A DNA stretch of 64,000 bases from Klebsiella aerogenes (lineage in GTDB: Bacteria > Pseudomonadota > Gammaproteobacteria > Enterobacterales > Enterobacteriaceae), in contig CP119076.1 of NCBI GenBank assembly GCA_029027985.1, positions 3,594,422 through 3,658,421 on the forward strand, read 5' to 3'. The translations under genes were made by a program, and so were the position numbers. Below are positions 51,410 to 61,238 of the stretch, piece by piece (the first letter of the stretch is position 1; each line of letters opens with the position of its first letter). The notes under the pieces were generated by a model. It was not told where the DNA came from. It saw nothing but the letters and a program-made list of their open reading frames with translations, and ran no database searches.

Positions 51410-52744
51410 TTAGTGCGCGCTAGCGGTGGTGTTGTTATCCGTTGAATCGCTCTGGCGCTGGTGCATTTTGCGGCCGTAGAACATCAGGATAATCAGGCTA
51501 ACGATAAAGGTGCCGGCCAGTTCGAAGGAGCTTGCGCCCATCAGCGCGATGAAGCAGAACACGCAACCCAGAACCGAACAAATCAGGCTAACGAAGTTGC
51601 GGATGTTGATGCCTTCGAAGCGAATCAGGTCAACACAGGAGTAGAAGTAAGGCAGCATGGTCAGCAGTACCGCGATACCGGTTAGTTCGCCGAACAGGTC
51701 GGATGCTTTACCACCGGCGGAGTTCATCAGGGTAATCAGGATCATCAGCGCGGTCATTTTCACCGCCGCCAGCAGCAGGCCTTTTTTCGGGATACCGTTG
51801 CTATCCAGTTCGCCATACACTTTCGGGAAGTTACCGTCGTCGGCGGCACGGACACCGGCCTGACCAACCAGCATCATCCAGGAACCAAGAGACGTCAGGC
51901 AGGCAAAGGCGGTGAAGGCGGAAACCATCGGCGCAGCCCAGCCGCCAAGAATGGTGGAGGCGCTGACGGCGAACGGCGCGCCGGATGCGGCCATCTCAGA
52001 CGCAGGATACATACCGGCAATAACCTGGGTCGCGGCAATATAGACGATACCAGCCATTGCGGTACCCAGCATGGTTGCCAGCGGTACGGTACGTTTCGGG
52101 TTTTTCACCATCCCGGTACTGACGGCGGCGGATTCTACGCCGACGAAGGCCCACAGGCAGAGCAGAATACTTTTGATGACCGCGTGGCTGTCGGTGGTAC
52201 TGGAGGTGTTCCAGTTCGCCTGATAAGTTGCCGCATCAAACCAGTGCCAGCCGACGACGGCAGTCATCACTACCGGAATAAGCACCAGCACCAGACCAAT
52301 CGTCGTCAGGCGACTTACCCAGGTCCCGCCGAGCATATTAACGAAAGTAAAGATCCACACGATGGCAATACAGGCAATACCTGCGGGCACCGGGTTATTT
52401 AAAATAGGGAAGAATGTAGAGAGATAAGAGACGGCGGTAATCCCGATTGCCAAATTACCAATCCAGTTCGCATGATAATAAAGCACACCGGTCTGGAAAC
52501 CAAATGCTGGGGAAATTTCCCCGGCGTACGCAATGGGACCACCCTGCTGCGGGTTCTTGGTCGCCAGTCGGGCGTAAACATAAGCCAAAGACATCGCGCC
52601 AATAATAGAAATCACCCAACCCCAGATGGCAATACCACCGATGCTGGCGAGGTTCGCAGGTAATAATGCAATACCGCTCCCCATCATATTACCGGCGACA
52701 ACACCGGTACAGGCAAATAGCCCGATCTTCTTGGCAGAACTCAT
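51410..52744 (-). CDS. cadB: Lysine/cadaverine antiporter CadB
   Basis: 444 residues from ATG 52744, with AGGAGA upstream, equal in length to E. coli CadB. It is an APC exchanger with about 12 membrane segments: GVVAGNMMGSGIALLPANLASIGG covers the first helix region, followed by YHANWIGNLAIGI and WAFVGVESAAVSTGMVKNPKRTVPLATM. It imports lysine and exports cadaverine at the inner membrane, closing the acid-resistance cycle with CadA. It is the first gene of the cadBA operon, activated by CadC encoded upstream. Confidence 0.97.
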   Translation of the reverse strand: MSSAKKIGLFACTGVVAGNMMGSGIALLPANLASIGGIAIWGWVISIIGAMSLAYVYARLATKNPQQGGPIAYAGEISPAFGFQTGVLYYHANWIGNLAIGITAVSYLSTFFPILNNPVPAGIACIAIVWIFTFVNMLGGTWVSRLTTIGLVLVLIPVVMTAVVGWHWFDAATYQANWNTSSTTDSHAVIKSILLCLWAFVGVESAAVSTGMVKNPKRTVPLATMLGTAMAGIVYIAATQVIAGMYPASEMAASGAPFAVSASTILGGWAAPMVSAFTAFACLTSLGSWMMLVGQAGVRAADDGNFPKVYGELDSNGIPKKGLLLAAVKMTALMILITLMNSAGGKASDLFGELTGIAVLLTMLPYFYSCVDLIRFEGINIRNFVSLICSVLGCVFCFIALMGASSFELAGTFIVSLIILMFYGRKMHQRQSDSTDNNTTASAH

Positions 52745-53109
52745 GGTTGCTTTTCTCCTAAGTTTATTTGGGAGGTACAGATCATGATATAGAACCATTT
52801 ATTGACCCGACCAACTGCCAACAAGATTACTGATTAGTACGAGACAAGTCCTAAAGATAAAGTGAAATAACCACAAACATCAGACAAATGATATTTTGAC
52901 CTTTTTCAATTAACATATAAACATGACATGTTGATATCAAAAAAAGATAAACACCGCCTACTTACAATGAGTTAGATGACTACAGATGTGTTGGAATTGT
53001 GTTACCATGAAGGAATTAAATGCTTATTAAAGATAACAACTGAAGTGCTCATGAGATACATAATTTTAACCTCACCATACTCAAAACCATGAGCATGATG
53101 AGGGTTTAC
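52745..53109 (-). promoter_or_regulatory. AT-rich cadBA promoter region
   Basis: 365 bases between the cadC stop and the cadB start, far richer in A and T than the genes either side. This is where CadC sites, H-NS silencing and the Pcad promoter lie in E. coli. A small palindrome ACATGACATGT is at 52921-52931. I could not place the CadC sites exactly. Confidence 0.7.
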
Positions 53110-54624
53110 TTATTCTGAAGCGAGGAAGTTGTCGAGATACGGTACTACGCGGGTAACAGAGGTCTGGAATACGCCGTTTTCAATCCAGTACAAGGTATTT
53201 TCACCAGGGCGTAAATTAAAGGCTGTCAGATAGGCATCGGCAGCTTCCCGGTTCTGCCCTTTCATCTCATAGACTTTACCGAGCAGCACATAATTCATCC
53301 ATGACATTTCTAAATCAATGCCCGTGTTGATGGCGCTATACGCCTCATCTATTTTCCCTTTCCCCAGCATATCTACCGTTTTTATCTGATAGAAAATCGC
53401 CATATCTTTAATGCCGGGCATTTCACCCACTTTTTCAACCTCGGCGTACAGCGTGGCTAATTGTTTTTCATCCAGCGGCTGCTGCGAATGACGTAACACG
53501 TCCACCAGCGCTTTCTCGGCATAAGCGTAAATAAAATCCGGCGACTGTTTAATCACGTCGTCCAGCACGTCACTGGCTTTGCCTAATGAATCAACATCAC
53601 CCTTCATAAGAAGCTGATGCGCCTGATAAAGGCTGGTTAATGAAGCGCTTTGTGAAGGCTGATATTGTGTCAGCATCGCTTTCATACGATCCGGCCATGG
53701 CTGCATTAACGCCGTCGACAGGCTATCCAGCAGGTCGTTCTGGATGGTGAGCTGGTTGTCCATGGTAATAAAGTAGCGTTTGTCGAGCATCGTCGAGCCG
53801 TCAGCGTTATCAACCAACTGAACGGACATAAAGCACTGCTGCGCTCGATAGTGGCGCTGATTGACGAACTCAATGGTCAGCGTTTTACCCGAGCTGCTGG
53901 GCTCGTTGATGTTGTAGTTGGTTTTATCGTGAACCATAAAGGTCGAGAAGGTATTGAGCGAAGTGGTTATCAGGCTGCCCAGCCCTACCGCATAGGCATG
54001 CTGCGACGCCCAGTTGTTGCACGAACTCCCGTTCAGCAGGTGAATGTCGATATCACGCGGATTCAGCAACAGGCGCGCTTTCGTTTCCGGCGGACGTGAT
54101 TCCATCGACGACAGCGCGATAAGCGCCACGCAGCTCCCCAACGCCAGCAGAAACAGCGCCCACACCCAGAAGGCGGTAATACGTTTACGTTTTTCCGGCG
54201 CAGCGGCCGCCACAGGTGAAGTTTGCCCGGGAGGAAGGGTCGGTGGCGAGGTTTCCGGCACGGCAACCGGCGCGACTGGCGCCAGCTCTTCGCCCTCTTC
54301 CGTACACCACATCACCGGAACCGTGAGCTTGTAGCCGCGTTTCGGTACCGTCGCGATGTACTCCATGCTGCCGTCATCGCCGTCTTTTAGCGATTTTCGC
54401 AGTTCGGAAATACTCTGCGTGACAACATGACTGGTCACCACGTTGCGCGTCCAGACGTGATCGATAAGCTCATCCCGGCTGAGTACCTCGCCAGGATGTT
54501 GAGCAAAGAAGACCAGAAGATCGATTAAACGCGGTTCAAGGGTCAGCTGACGTCCGTTCCGGCTAATTTGGTTTACAGAAGGAGTAACGAGCCATTCCCC
54601 AACGCGAACAACAGGTTGTTGCAT
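53110..54624 (-). CDS. cadC: Membrane-integrated pH sensor and activator CadC
   Basis: 504 residues from ATG 54624, a few fewer than E. coli (512). ToxR-like layout: cytoplasmic winged-helix DNA-binding domain ~1-100 (LEPRLIDLLVFFAQHPGEVLSRDELIDHVW), a Pro/Ala-rich linker to ~150, one membrane helix FWVWALFLLALGSCVALIAL, and a periplasmic pH-sensing domain. The periplasmic cysteines in SSCNNWAS and AQQCFMS and the helix cysteine in LGSCVAL are kept, matching the disulfide known in E. coli. It activates cadBA at low pH with external lysine, held in check by the lysine permease LysP. The linker is the least conserved part. Confidence 0.96.
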   Translation of the reverse strand: MQQPVVRVGEWLVTPSVNQISRNGRQLTLEPRLIDLLVFFAQHPGEVLSRDELIDHVWTRNVVTSHVVTQSISELRKSLKDGDDGSMEYIATVPKRGYKLTVPVMWCTEEGEELAPVAPVAVPETSPPTLPPGQTSPVAAAAPEKRKRITAFWVWALFLLALGSCVALIALSSMESRPPETKARLLLNPRDIDIHLLNGSSCNNWASQHAYAVGLGSLITTSLNTFSTFMVHDKTNYNINEPSSSGKTLTIEFVNQRHYRAQQCFMSVQLVDNADGSTMLDKRYFITMDNQLTIQNDLLDSLSTALMQPWPDRMKAMLTQYQPSQSASLTSLYQAHQLLMKGDVDSLGKASDVLDDVIKQSPDFIYAYAEKALVDVLRHSQQPLDEKQLATLYAEVEKVGEMPGIKDMAIFYQIKTVDMLGKGKIDEAYSAINTGIDLEMSWMNYVLLGKVYEMKGQNREAADAYLTAFNLRPGENTLYWIENGVFQTSVTRVVPYLDNFLASE

Positions 54625-54818
54625 AAAAAAACCCCAGGACGAAAAGGGAAAGGCGCGATAATACCACATTTAGCCTACCTAATTATGCGGGTGGTCAATA
54701 CCCCACACGTTAAGCATAAGCTACTCCCTTTATAAACAAAATAGTTAATAGTCTATGAACACCATTGCTATTTAATACACAATAACAAGGGTCTATTCTG
54801 CGTCCATCAAGTCGTTAA

Positions 54819-55351
<533 letters not shown>

Positions 55352-55358
55352 TCAGTGC

Positions 55359-55631
55359 TTACTTATACACTTCAGCCGTAGCTTCAAAGTTTGGCCCATG
55401 TTCACGCGCAGCGATAATCACGTAATATTTCCCGCCTTTCTCATCAGCCAGTTTAGACAGCTGATCGTGAAGATCGGATGGCGACGAGAATTGCCCGCCG
55501 GAAGGCCCTACCGAAACACTACCAACATGGGTTAGTTTAAAATGCGAGACTTCTTCTTTAGTAATTAATTGCGCAGCAGAAGCACCAAAGGCAACAGCAG
55601 AAAGAGCTAAAGCGACTAATACCTTTTTCAT
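55359..55631 (-). CDS. DUF1471 (YhcN/BhsA/McbA) family stress protein
   Basis: 90 residues with a signal peptide MKKVLVALALSAVAFGASA-AQ, then the compact DUF1471 domain: FKLTHVGSVSVGPSGGQFSSPSDLHDQLSKLADEKGGKYYVIIAA (positions ~31-75) and the C-terminal FEATAEVYK. Relatives such as BhsA and McbA are periplasmic or outer-membrane-associated and respond to stress and biofilm conditions. Which paralogue this is cannot be told. AAGGAG lies upstream of the ATG at 55631. Confidence 0.88.
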   Translation of the reverse strand: MKKVLVALALSAVAFGASAAQLITKEEVSHFKLTHVGSVSVGPSGGQFSSPSDLHDQLSKLADEKGGKYYVIIAAREHGPNFEATAEVYK

Positions 55632-55736
55632 CCTACATTCTCCTTGGATAAGAGCCTTAATTTAGGCTCTTTCAGTATAGTCAGAGGATTAATAAGCGCG
55701 CTATTTATTGGGCTATTTTTTTTACTGTCGACAGGA

Positions 55737-56657
55737 CTAATACCGCGAAGGAACCCCTTCCGGGCGAGTCTTAAAGCGGCGGTGCAACCACATGTACTGT
55801 TCCGGCGCCATCAGAATACATTGTTCAATAATGTTGTTCATCCAGATGGCAGTCGCTTCCGCGGATTCCAACGGCGGCGTCGCCTCAGGTTGTAGCACAA
55901 TGAGTTCATAACCGGCACCGTTGGCTTTCCGCCGTGGCACAAAAGGCACGATAGTGGCTTTCGACATTCTCGCCAACATCCAGGTACCGGTGGTGGTCGC
56001 GGTGTTATCGACATTGAAAAAGGGAACAAATACGCTGCTGGCGCGTCCATAATCGTGATCCGGGGCGTACCAGAGTATCTCGCCTTCTTTCAATGACTTG
56101 ACCATTCCTTTCAGATTTTTGCGATCGAGCATCGTCTTGTTAGAACGCAGCCGGCCCCAGGTTTGCAGCCAGTCGATCAGCGGATTGTCGTTCGGGCGGT
56201 AGACACCAATCCCCGGCGTGAACATACCAAACATCCGCGCACCAAGCTCAAGCGTCAGAAAGTGAATGCCAATCAGCAAAATACCCTGTTTTTGTTCTTG
56301 CAGCTCGACGACGTCGTTAACGCCGCTGGTCTCAGTCCAGCGCTCTACGCGATGGGCGGGCCAGAACCAGGCCATGCCGGTTTCCATCAACCCCATTCCC
56401 AAAGATTCAAAATTCTTGACCACCATTTCACGGCGTTGGGAGGGAGTCAGTTGCGGAAAGCACAGTTCCAGATTGCGCTCGGCTACACGAACGCGTTTGC
56501 CCAAAAAGCGCATTGATAGCCGCCCCAGCCCATTCCCCAGGCGATAGATAAGCGGATAAGGAAGTTGTACCACCAGCCACAACAGGCCAATACCCAGCCA
56601 TGCCAGCCAGTAACGCGGGTGTAATAGCGAAAGTGAGAATTTGGGTAAATGCGACAT
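55737..56657 (-). CDS. lpxL: LpxL-type Kdo2-lipid IV(A) acyltransferase
   Basis: 306 residues. It follows LpxL of E. coli more closely than LpxP or Lpx[27 protein letters not shown] at the N-terminal membrane anchor, the acyltransferase HX4E motif in [15 protein letters not shown] (about 132-137), [39 protein letters not shown] and the terminal [14 protein letters not shown]. It adds a secondary acyl chain to lipid A precursor at the inner membrane's cytoplasmic face. Klebsiella carries two LpxL enzymes; this locus, away from the usual lpxL neighbours, may be the second. Acyl specificity cannot be read. Confidence 0.9.
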   Translation of the reverse strand: MSHLPKFSLSLLHPRYWLAWLGIGLLWLVVQLPYPLIYRLGNGLGRLSMRFLGKRVRVAERNLELCFPQLTPSQRREMVVKNFESLGMGLMETGMAWFWPAHRVERWTETSGVNDVVELQEQKQGILLIGIHFLTLELGARMFGMFTPGIGVYRPNDNPLIDWLQTWGRLRSNKTMLDRKNLKGMVKSLKEGEILWYAPDHDYGRASSVFVPFFNVDNTATTTGTWMLARMSKATIVPFVPRRKANGAGYELIVLQPEATPPLESAEATAIWMNNIIEQCILMAPEQYMWLHRRFKTRPEGVPSRY

Positions 56658-57015
56658 CTGATTATTGCTCTTCAGGATCCTTGATTTATCATCCGCAGGT
56701 GGCTTCAGTCCATATTCCGGAATAATTTACCCGATCCACAACGGTTGGTTTTTTTCTATTTGTGCGGTAATCCGCGACCAGGGGCAGACTATAACCTAAA
56801 CGTTCTCTGGTGAATTAAGCGAACTGTGTAACAAATTTATTATTAATTAACAAAAGGTCGTCGCCAGTACGCGATAATTGAGAAATGCTCTCATCTAACC
56901 GACGAGATTAATAACAACAATGGATTTTACTGATGGGAGATTGCGCTAACTTCGCCGCCACAAAATGCGAATGCGAACACCTGCGACTGAAGTCGCAGGT
57001 GTATAAGCACAAGGG
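56658..57015. other. Intergenic region with strong hairpin
   Basis: 358 bases. At 56977-57002 ACACCTGCGACT and AGTCGCAGGTGT make a perfect 12-base palindrome with almost no loop, 14 bases beyond the permease stop; it may end that operon, though the T run is weak. The AT-rich remainder presumably carries the lpxL promoter. Confidence 0.6.
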
Positions 57016-58425
57016 TTAGGATACCCGTTCGATGTCACGTTGCGCAGGCGTGGATAGTACGGCTTTCCCACGACGGCTATAAAAGTAGGTGGCGACTAAT
57101 AATAAAGTAAACGGAATGCCAAACCACAACGTCATACGGAAGAAATCGGTAAAAGCCGTTGAGATTAACAATGCCAACATCAAACCGGCGCCAAGCAGCG
57201 TGGTAAATGGATATCCCCAAAGACGAAACTTCAACGCCGTTGCAGTATGCTGACGCCGGAAAAACAGATGAGTCATAAAAATCATCAACCAGGTAAAACA
57301 GGCGCCGTACACTGAGATTGACATCATTGCCGCAAAAGATTGTTCAGGCCAGAATATACTTAATACAATGGAAACCATGATGCCTACGCAGGATATTGCT
57401 AGCGCATTCACCGGGATCCCCCGGCGACTCACACGTCCAAAAGTCGCGGGGGCTTGACCTGCGCGTGACAATGAGAACATCATTCTCGTGGTGATATAGA
57501 GCTGGCTGTTCATCGCTGACAGTGCCGCAATAAGCACAATGAAATTAAAGATGCCTCCGGCATAAGGCAGATGAATCACATTCATTGCTACCAGGAACGG
57601 ACTTTCCGCTGTTCCTGATTGTCGCCATGGAACAATAGCCAGCATTAACGCAATGGATAACATATAGAAGATAAAGAGGCGCAGAATAGTGCCTTTAAAA
57701 GCGGATTTTACTGCCACAACCGGATTCTTAGCTTCCCCTGCGGCAACCGCAATCATTTCTATACTCAGGTAGCTAAAGATCGAAACAATCGTTGCAAACC
57801 ACATTCCACTAATACCAAATGGCATGAACCCGCCGCCGCTGGTGAAATTATGCACGCCATAGGTCGGGTTAGCCGAAAATGCCAAAATGCCGATGCCAAT
57901 AACAATAAAAGCGATAATCGCTAAGACTTTAATTGTCGACAGCACATATTCCACCTGGCCAAACCATTTCACGCCAATAATATTTATCACCACCACCATT
58001 GCCGAGAACATTAATACCCACGGCCAGGCAGCGGACCCCGGGAACCAATACTGCATATACATGCCGATCGCTGTGACCTCCGTTCCTACTGCCAGAACGA
58101 CACAGGACCAGTAAGAGTAACGCACCAGATATCCACACAGTGGGCTCAGATAGAATTCCGCGTAATCGCCAAATGATCCTGGAGTGGGATGCTCCGATGT
58201 CATCTCGGCAAGGCAGCCCATTAACAGTAAGGCAATGACCCCGCCAATCAAGTAGCTGAGTAACACCGAGGGACCTGCCATCTGAATGGCGTAGGCGCTT
58301 CCCAGAAATAATCCGGTGCCTATCGCCCCGCCAATCGCTAACATCGACATCTGCCCGGCAGTGAGTTGCTGTTTTAATCCGCCCTGCCGCTGGGCAATTT
58401 TTGCAAAATGTTTAGGGTCTTTCAT
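57016..58425 (-). CDS. AAT-family amino acid permease
   Basis: 469 residues, 12 predicted membrane segments. AAT/APC signatures: LKQQLTAGQMSMLAIGGAIGTGLFLGSAYAIQMAGPSVLLSY at the start (as a region, about 17-58), HPTPGSFGDYAEFYLSP near 79, SIEMIAVAAGEAKNP near 225 and LSAMNSQLYITTRMMFSLSR near 310. It imports an amino acid by proton symport. It is the last gene of a four-gene operon, 11 bases after the aminotransferase stop. The substrate is probably the amino acid handled by that enzyme, perhaps aromatic. Confidence 0.88.
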   Translation of the reverse strand: MKDPKHFAKIAQRQGGLKQQLTAGQMSMLAIGGAIGTGLFLGSAYAIQMAGPSVLLSYLIGGVIALLLMGCLAEMTSEHPTPGSFGDYAEFYLSPLCGYLVRYSYWSCVVLAVGTEVTAIGMYMQYWFPGSAAWPWVLMFSAMVVVINIIGVKWFGQVEYVLSTIKVLAIIAFIVIGIGILAFSANPTYGVHNFTSGGGFMPFGISGMWFATIVSIFSYLSIEMIAVAAGEAKNPVVAVKSAFKGTILRLFIFYMLSIALMLAIVPWRQSGTAESPFLVAMNVIHLPYAGGIFNFIVLIAALSAMNSQLYITTRMMFSLSRAGQAPATFGRVSRRGIPVNALAISCVGIMVSIVLSIFWPEQSFAAMMSISVYGACFTWLMIFMTHLFFRRQHTATALKFRLWGYPFTTLLGAGLMLALLISTAFTDFFRMTLWFGIPFTLLLVATYFYSRRGKAVLSTPAQRDIERVS

Positions 58426-58436
58426 CTCAACCTGCC

Positions 58437-59630
58437 TTAGCGACGGGAAGTGGTCACATCCAGAATGGCGGCAGTGACATAATCAATATTGTCACTATTC
58501 AGTCCCGGTAAACACATCCTTCCCGGAGCAACCAGATAGATAGCGTAACGCTGGCGCAGATCATTGAGTTGTTGTTCATTCAAGCCGGTGTAGCTAAACA
58601 TGCCGCGCTGATCGCGTATGCGCCGATAGTCCAACGTAGATCCCCCTTCTTCCAGACCCACGGCCAATCGCAGGCGCATCTGTTTGATACGTTGACGCAT
58701 ACTATTAAGTTCTTCTCGCCACAGATGATTAAGCATTTGATCGGTTAATAGCAGTTCGACGATTCGGCTTCCGTAAGTCGGTGGGCAGGAGTAACTGCGG
58801 CGGATCAGTGTTTTCAGCGCTCCCAACACATTGTCGGCAATCCCCTGGTTAGCGCAGCGCACGGTTAAACCGCCGACTCGCTGACCATAGAGTGAAACGT
58901 TTTTCGAAAATGAGTTCGCAATAATGAACTGCAAATCGCTTTCTTGCGCTAGTCGCAACGCATAGCCGTCTTCATCCAGCCCCTCGCCGAATCCCTGATA
59001 AGCGATATCAAATAGTGGCAACAGACGCTGCCTCTGCATTAGGGTAATCACTTCTCGCCATTGTTGCGGATTCAGGTCGGTCCCGGTTGGGTTATGGCAA
59101 CAAGGGTGCAATAACACGACGCTTCCCGCAGGTAATGATTGCAGCGTGTCAATCATCTCGGCATAACGTAGCTCGCCGCTCGCATTATCAAACCAGGGAT
59201 AATGATTAACCTCCAATCCAGCGCCGGCAAAAATGGCCTGATGGTTAGCCCACGTTGGATCAGACACCCAAATAGCCCGGCATTGAAGGAAGCCAACCAG
59301 AAAATCTGCCGCTAACTTAAGCGCGCCGGAACCGCCGATAGTCTGAACCGTCGCCAAGGCTTGTTGCTGCGCGATTTCTCCCAGCAGCAAAGTTTGCACG
59401 CCCCTGGCAAAACCAGCGCTACCTTCAATGGGCGGATAGCCATGAGGTTGCTGTGCGGCAAGTAACCGCTGCTCCGCTTGCCTTACGGCATTCATTAATG
59501 GAATTCGTCCTTGTTCGTCATAATATAAACCGATACCTAAATTCACTTTCTGCGGATGACTATCCTGTAAATAGGCTTCCATCAACGACATAATCGGATC
59601 GGGTAGCGAGGCTTTGATTTCTGCGAACAT
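58437..59630 (-). CDS. Class I aromatic/aspartate-type aminotransferase
   Basis: 397 residues, the size of AspC/TyrB. Fold-type I PLP features: VNLGIGLYYDEQGRIPLM near 29, GGSGALKLAADFL near 99, HPCCHNPTGTDLNPQQW near 182, FDIAYQGFGEG near 213 and the PLP lysine in NSFSKNVSLYGQRVGG (about 247). It has the arginine binding the substrate carboxylate near the C-terminus. The pair NSFSKN...YGQR is typical of the AspC/TyrB family. Next to a formamidase-like hydrolase and RidA, an aromatic or kynurenine-type substrate is possible, but plain sequence cannot decide. Confidence 0.88.
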   Translation of the reverse strand: MFAEIKASLPDPIMSLMEAYLQDSHPQKVNLGIGLYYDEQGRIPLMNAVRQAEQRLLAAQQPHGYPPIEGSAGFARGVQTLLLGEIAQQQALATVQTIGGSGALKLAADFLVGFLQCRAIWVSDPTWANHQAIFAGAGLEVNHYPWFDNASGELRYAEMIDTLQSLPAGSVVLLHPCCHNPTGTDLNPQQWREVITLMQRQRLLPLFDIAYQGFGEGLDEDGYALRLAQESDLQFIIANSFSKNVSLYGQRVGGLTVRCANQGIADNVLGALKTLIRRSYSCPPTYGSRIVELLLTDQMLNHLWREELNSMRQRIKQMRLRLAVGLEEGGSTLDYRRIRDQRGMFSYTGLNEQQLNDLRQRYAIYLVAPGRMCLPGLNSDNIDYVTAAILDVTTSRR

Positions 59631-59675
59631 AGTTATCCTTAGCTATCATTATTTATTGCTAGCAGGTGAGGTTTT

Positions 59676-60050
59676 TTAATTATCAGTAGCAGTTACGGTG
59701 ATTTCTATTTTCATTCCCGGCACCACTAGCTTATCGACAATGACCGTTGAGCGATTCGGGTAAGGTGCATTGAAATAGCGCCGGTAAATTTTATCAAGCA
59801 TGGGAACATCGTTAACATCAGTCAAATAAACTATTATTTGTAATACATTATCACTATGACTATTCGCTGCCTGTAAGGTATGATTCAAGTTATCAAATGT
59901 TAAACTGATTTGTTTTTCCACTGCCCCCGTTTCGATTGTACCATCAGCAAGAACGGGGCCATGGGCTGTAAATAAAAGGCCACCGCCACGCGTTGCCCAT
60001 GAAAATGGTTGGCCTATTTCCGGCAACCCGGTGTTAATTACCTTGCGCAT
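59676..60050 (-). CDS. RidA-family enamine/imine deaminase
   Basis: 124 residues from ATG 60050 (AGGTG upstream); a GTG nine bases earlier overlaps the upstream stop. RidA features: FSWATRGGGLLFTAHGP near residue 16, QISLTFDNLNHTLQAANSHSDNVLQIIVYLTD near 48 (region), and the C-terminal PYPNRSTVIVDKLVVPGMKIEI with the conserved arginine. It is a trimeric cytoplasmic enzyme that hydrolyses reactive imines made by PLP enzymes. The ATG is five bases past the hydrolase stop, so the genes are coupled. Confidence 0.88.
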   Translation of the reverse strand: MRKVINTGLPEIGQPFSWATRGGGLLFTAHGPVLADGTIETGAVEKQISLTFDNLNHTLQAANSHSDNVLQIIVYLTDVNDVPMLDKIYRRYFNAPYPNRSTVIVDKLVVPGMKIEITVTATDN

Positions 60051-60055
60051 GATGC

Positions 60056-60841
60056 TCACCTGCTATTAATGATAGATTCCAGGAGTAATCCATCGGTAGA
60101 AAATAACGTATCAAGAATATTGTAATGATTAGCCCCGGCGACCGCGACGCACTCAACCGGTACATTATTCTGTGAAAACCATTGTGCATAGTTTTCACTC
60201 TGCGCAATAAGCTCAGATAATTCATCGGCACCATAAAATAACGTTATCGCTGATGAGCATTCCGGAGGATGGCGCAACGGACTCAGAACGCTAACTTCCT
60301 GTTCCGTCAATTGTAGCTGCCGGTTAACCGTCGTTGCTAATAGCGGCGATAATTCAAAAATACCGCTGATCGCCAGCGTTGCAGTGATCAACGGATGCGT
60401 TTGCCAACAGGCGGCAAGATGCCCTCCCGCTGAATGACCACTCAAATAAACGGGCATTTTTATATCAGCCAAAAGATAAATGGTATCCAGAGCAGCGCCA
60501 ATTTGTTGATATATCTGTTGTAACGTCACCCGCGGCGCCAAACTATACTCCACCAGCATCACATCAAATCCCGCCATCAACGGCCCGGTGGTAATAAAAG
60601 CAAAATCCTCTTTATTGCAGGACTGCCAGTAACCACCGTGAATAAATATAATGGTTCCGCGCGCTGGTTGCGATGAAATAAACCAATCAATATTTTCCCG
60701 TTCATCATCGCCATAAGCAATACGGCGCACTGAATTATTATCTTGATACACCTGTTGGCTACGAAACTGGAATTCAGCGAGGATCCCCGCCTCATCTTTC
60801 ACGGTTGTACTATTATCATAACTCCCGTTTGCAAGTTTCAT
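60056..60841 (-). CDS. Alpha/beta hydrolase, kynurenine formamidase-like
   Basis: 261 residues. The oxyanion motif His68-Gly-Gly-Tyr-Trp is the HGGxW form typical of kynurenine formamidases and related esterases. The nucleophile is Ser137 in GHSAGGH, with a likely Asp206 (GADELSE) and His239 (AGANHYNIL). SGIFELSPL follows, as in formamidases. It would hydrolyse an N-formyl or other amide/ester of an amino acid in the cytoplasm. It is the first gene of an operon with RidA, an aminotransferase and a permease. An arylformamidase role is inference. Confidence 0.86.
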   Translation of the reverse strand: MKLANGSYDNSTTVKDEAGILAEFQFRSQQVYQDNNSVRRIAYGDDERENIDWFISSQPARGTIIFIHGGYWQSCNKEDFAFITTGPLMAGFDVMLVEYSLAPRVTLQQIYQQIGAALDTIYLLADIKMPVYLSGHSAGGHLAACWQTHPLITATLAISGIFELSPLLATTVNRQLQLTEQEVSVLSPLRHPPECSSAITLFYGADELSELIAQSENYAQWFSQNNVPVECVAVAGANHYNILDTLFSTDGLLLESIINSR

Positions 60842-61238
60842 ATATTAAACTTTGTTTATTATTTAAGATGTGGCTTAACTATTAGCAACGGGTAATAATG
60901 TTGTCAAGCATGCCAAAGATGAAATGCGTGATGACCTATATAAAATAAAACTCCAGCTGAATAAGTTTTACCTGTGAAACTTTTTGCCGAAATTATCGGC
61001 TGTTATTTTCTCCTGTTTGATAACACGGTATGGCATCCTCCCCCTCCGCATCATCGCAGTCAGTCTGCAGCAAACCCTAACTGTGACCTGAGCAACGTCC
61101 TGAGCGATACCCCTCGCCCAATGCTGTACAAACCACAGAAAAACGCCATACTCAGGCACAAAACCTGTGATTTTCAAGGGGTAAAATTTGCCTGTAGCAA
61201 TGTCGGATAGCAAAACGGATAAGAAGGGAATGACCGCG
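60842..61238. other. Intergenic region, no gene recognised
   Basis: About 400 bases between divergent genes. AT-rich near the hydrolase start, GC-richer in the middle. Short overlapping frames exist on both strands but none has family features or a ribosome site. It presumably holds two divergent promoters; no operator was identified. Confidence 0.5.

Noticed and set aside
60968-61213. Two overlapping short frames on opposite strands between the hydrolase and GNAT genes
   Set aside because: Neither has a ribosome site, domain or biased composition.
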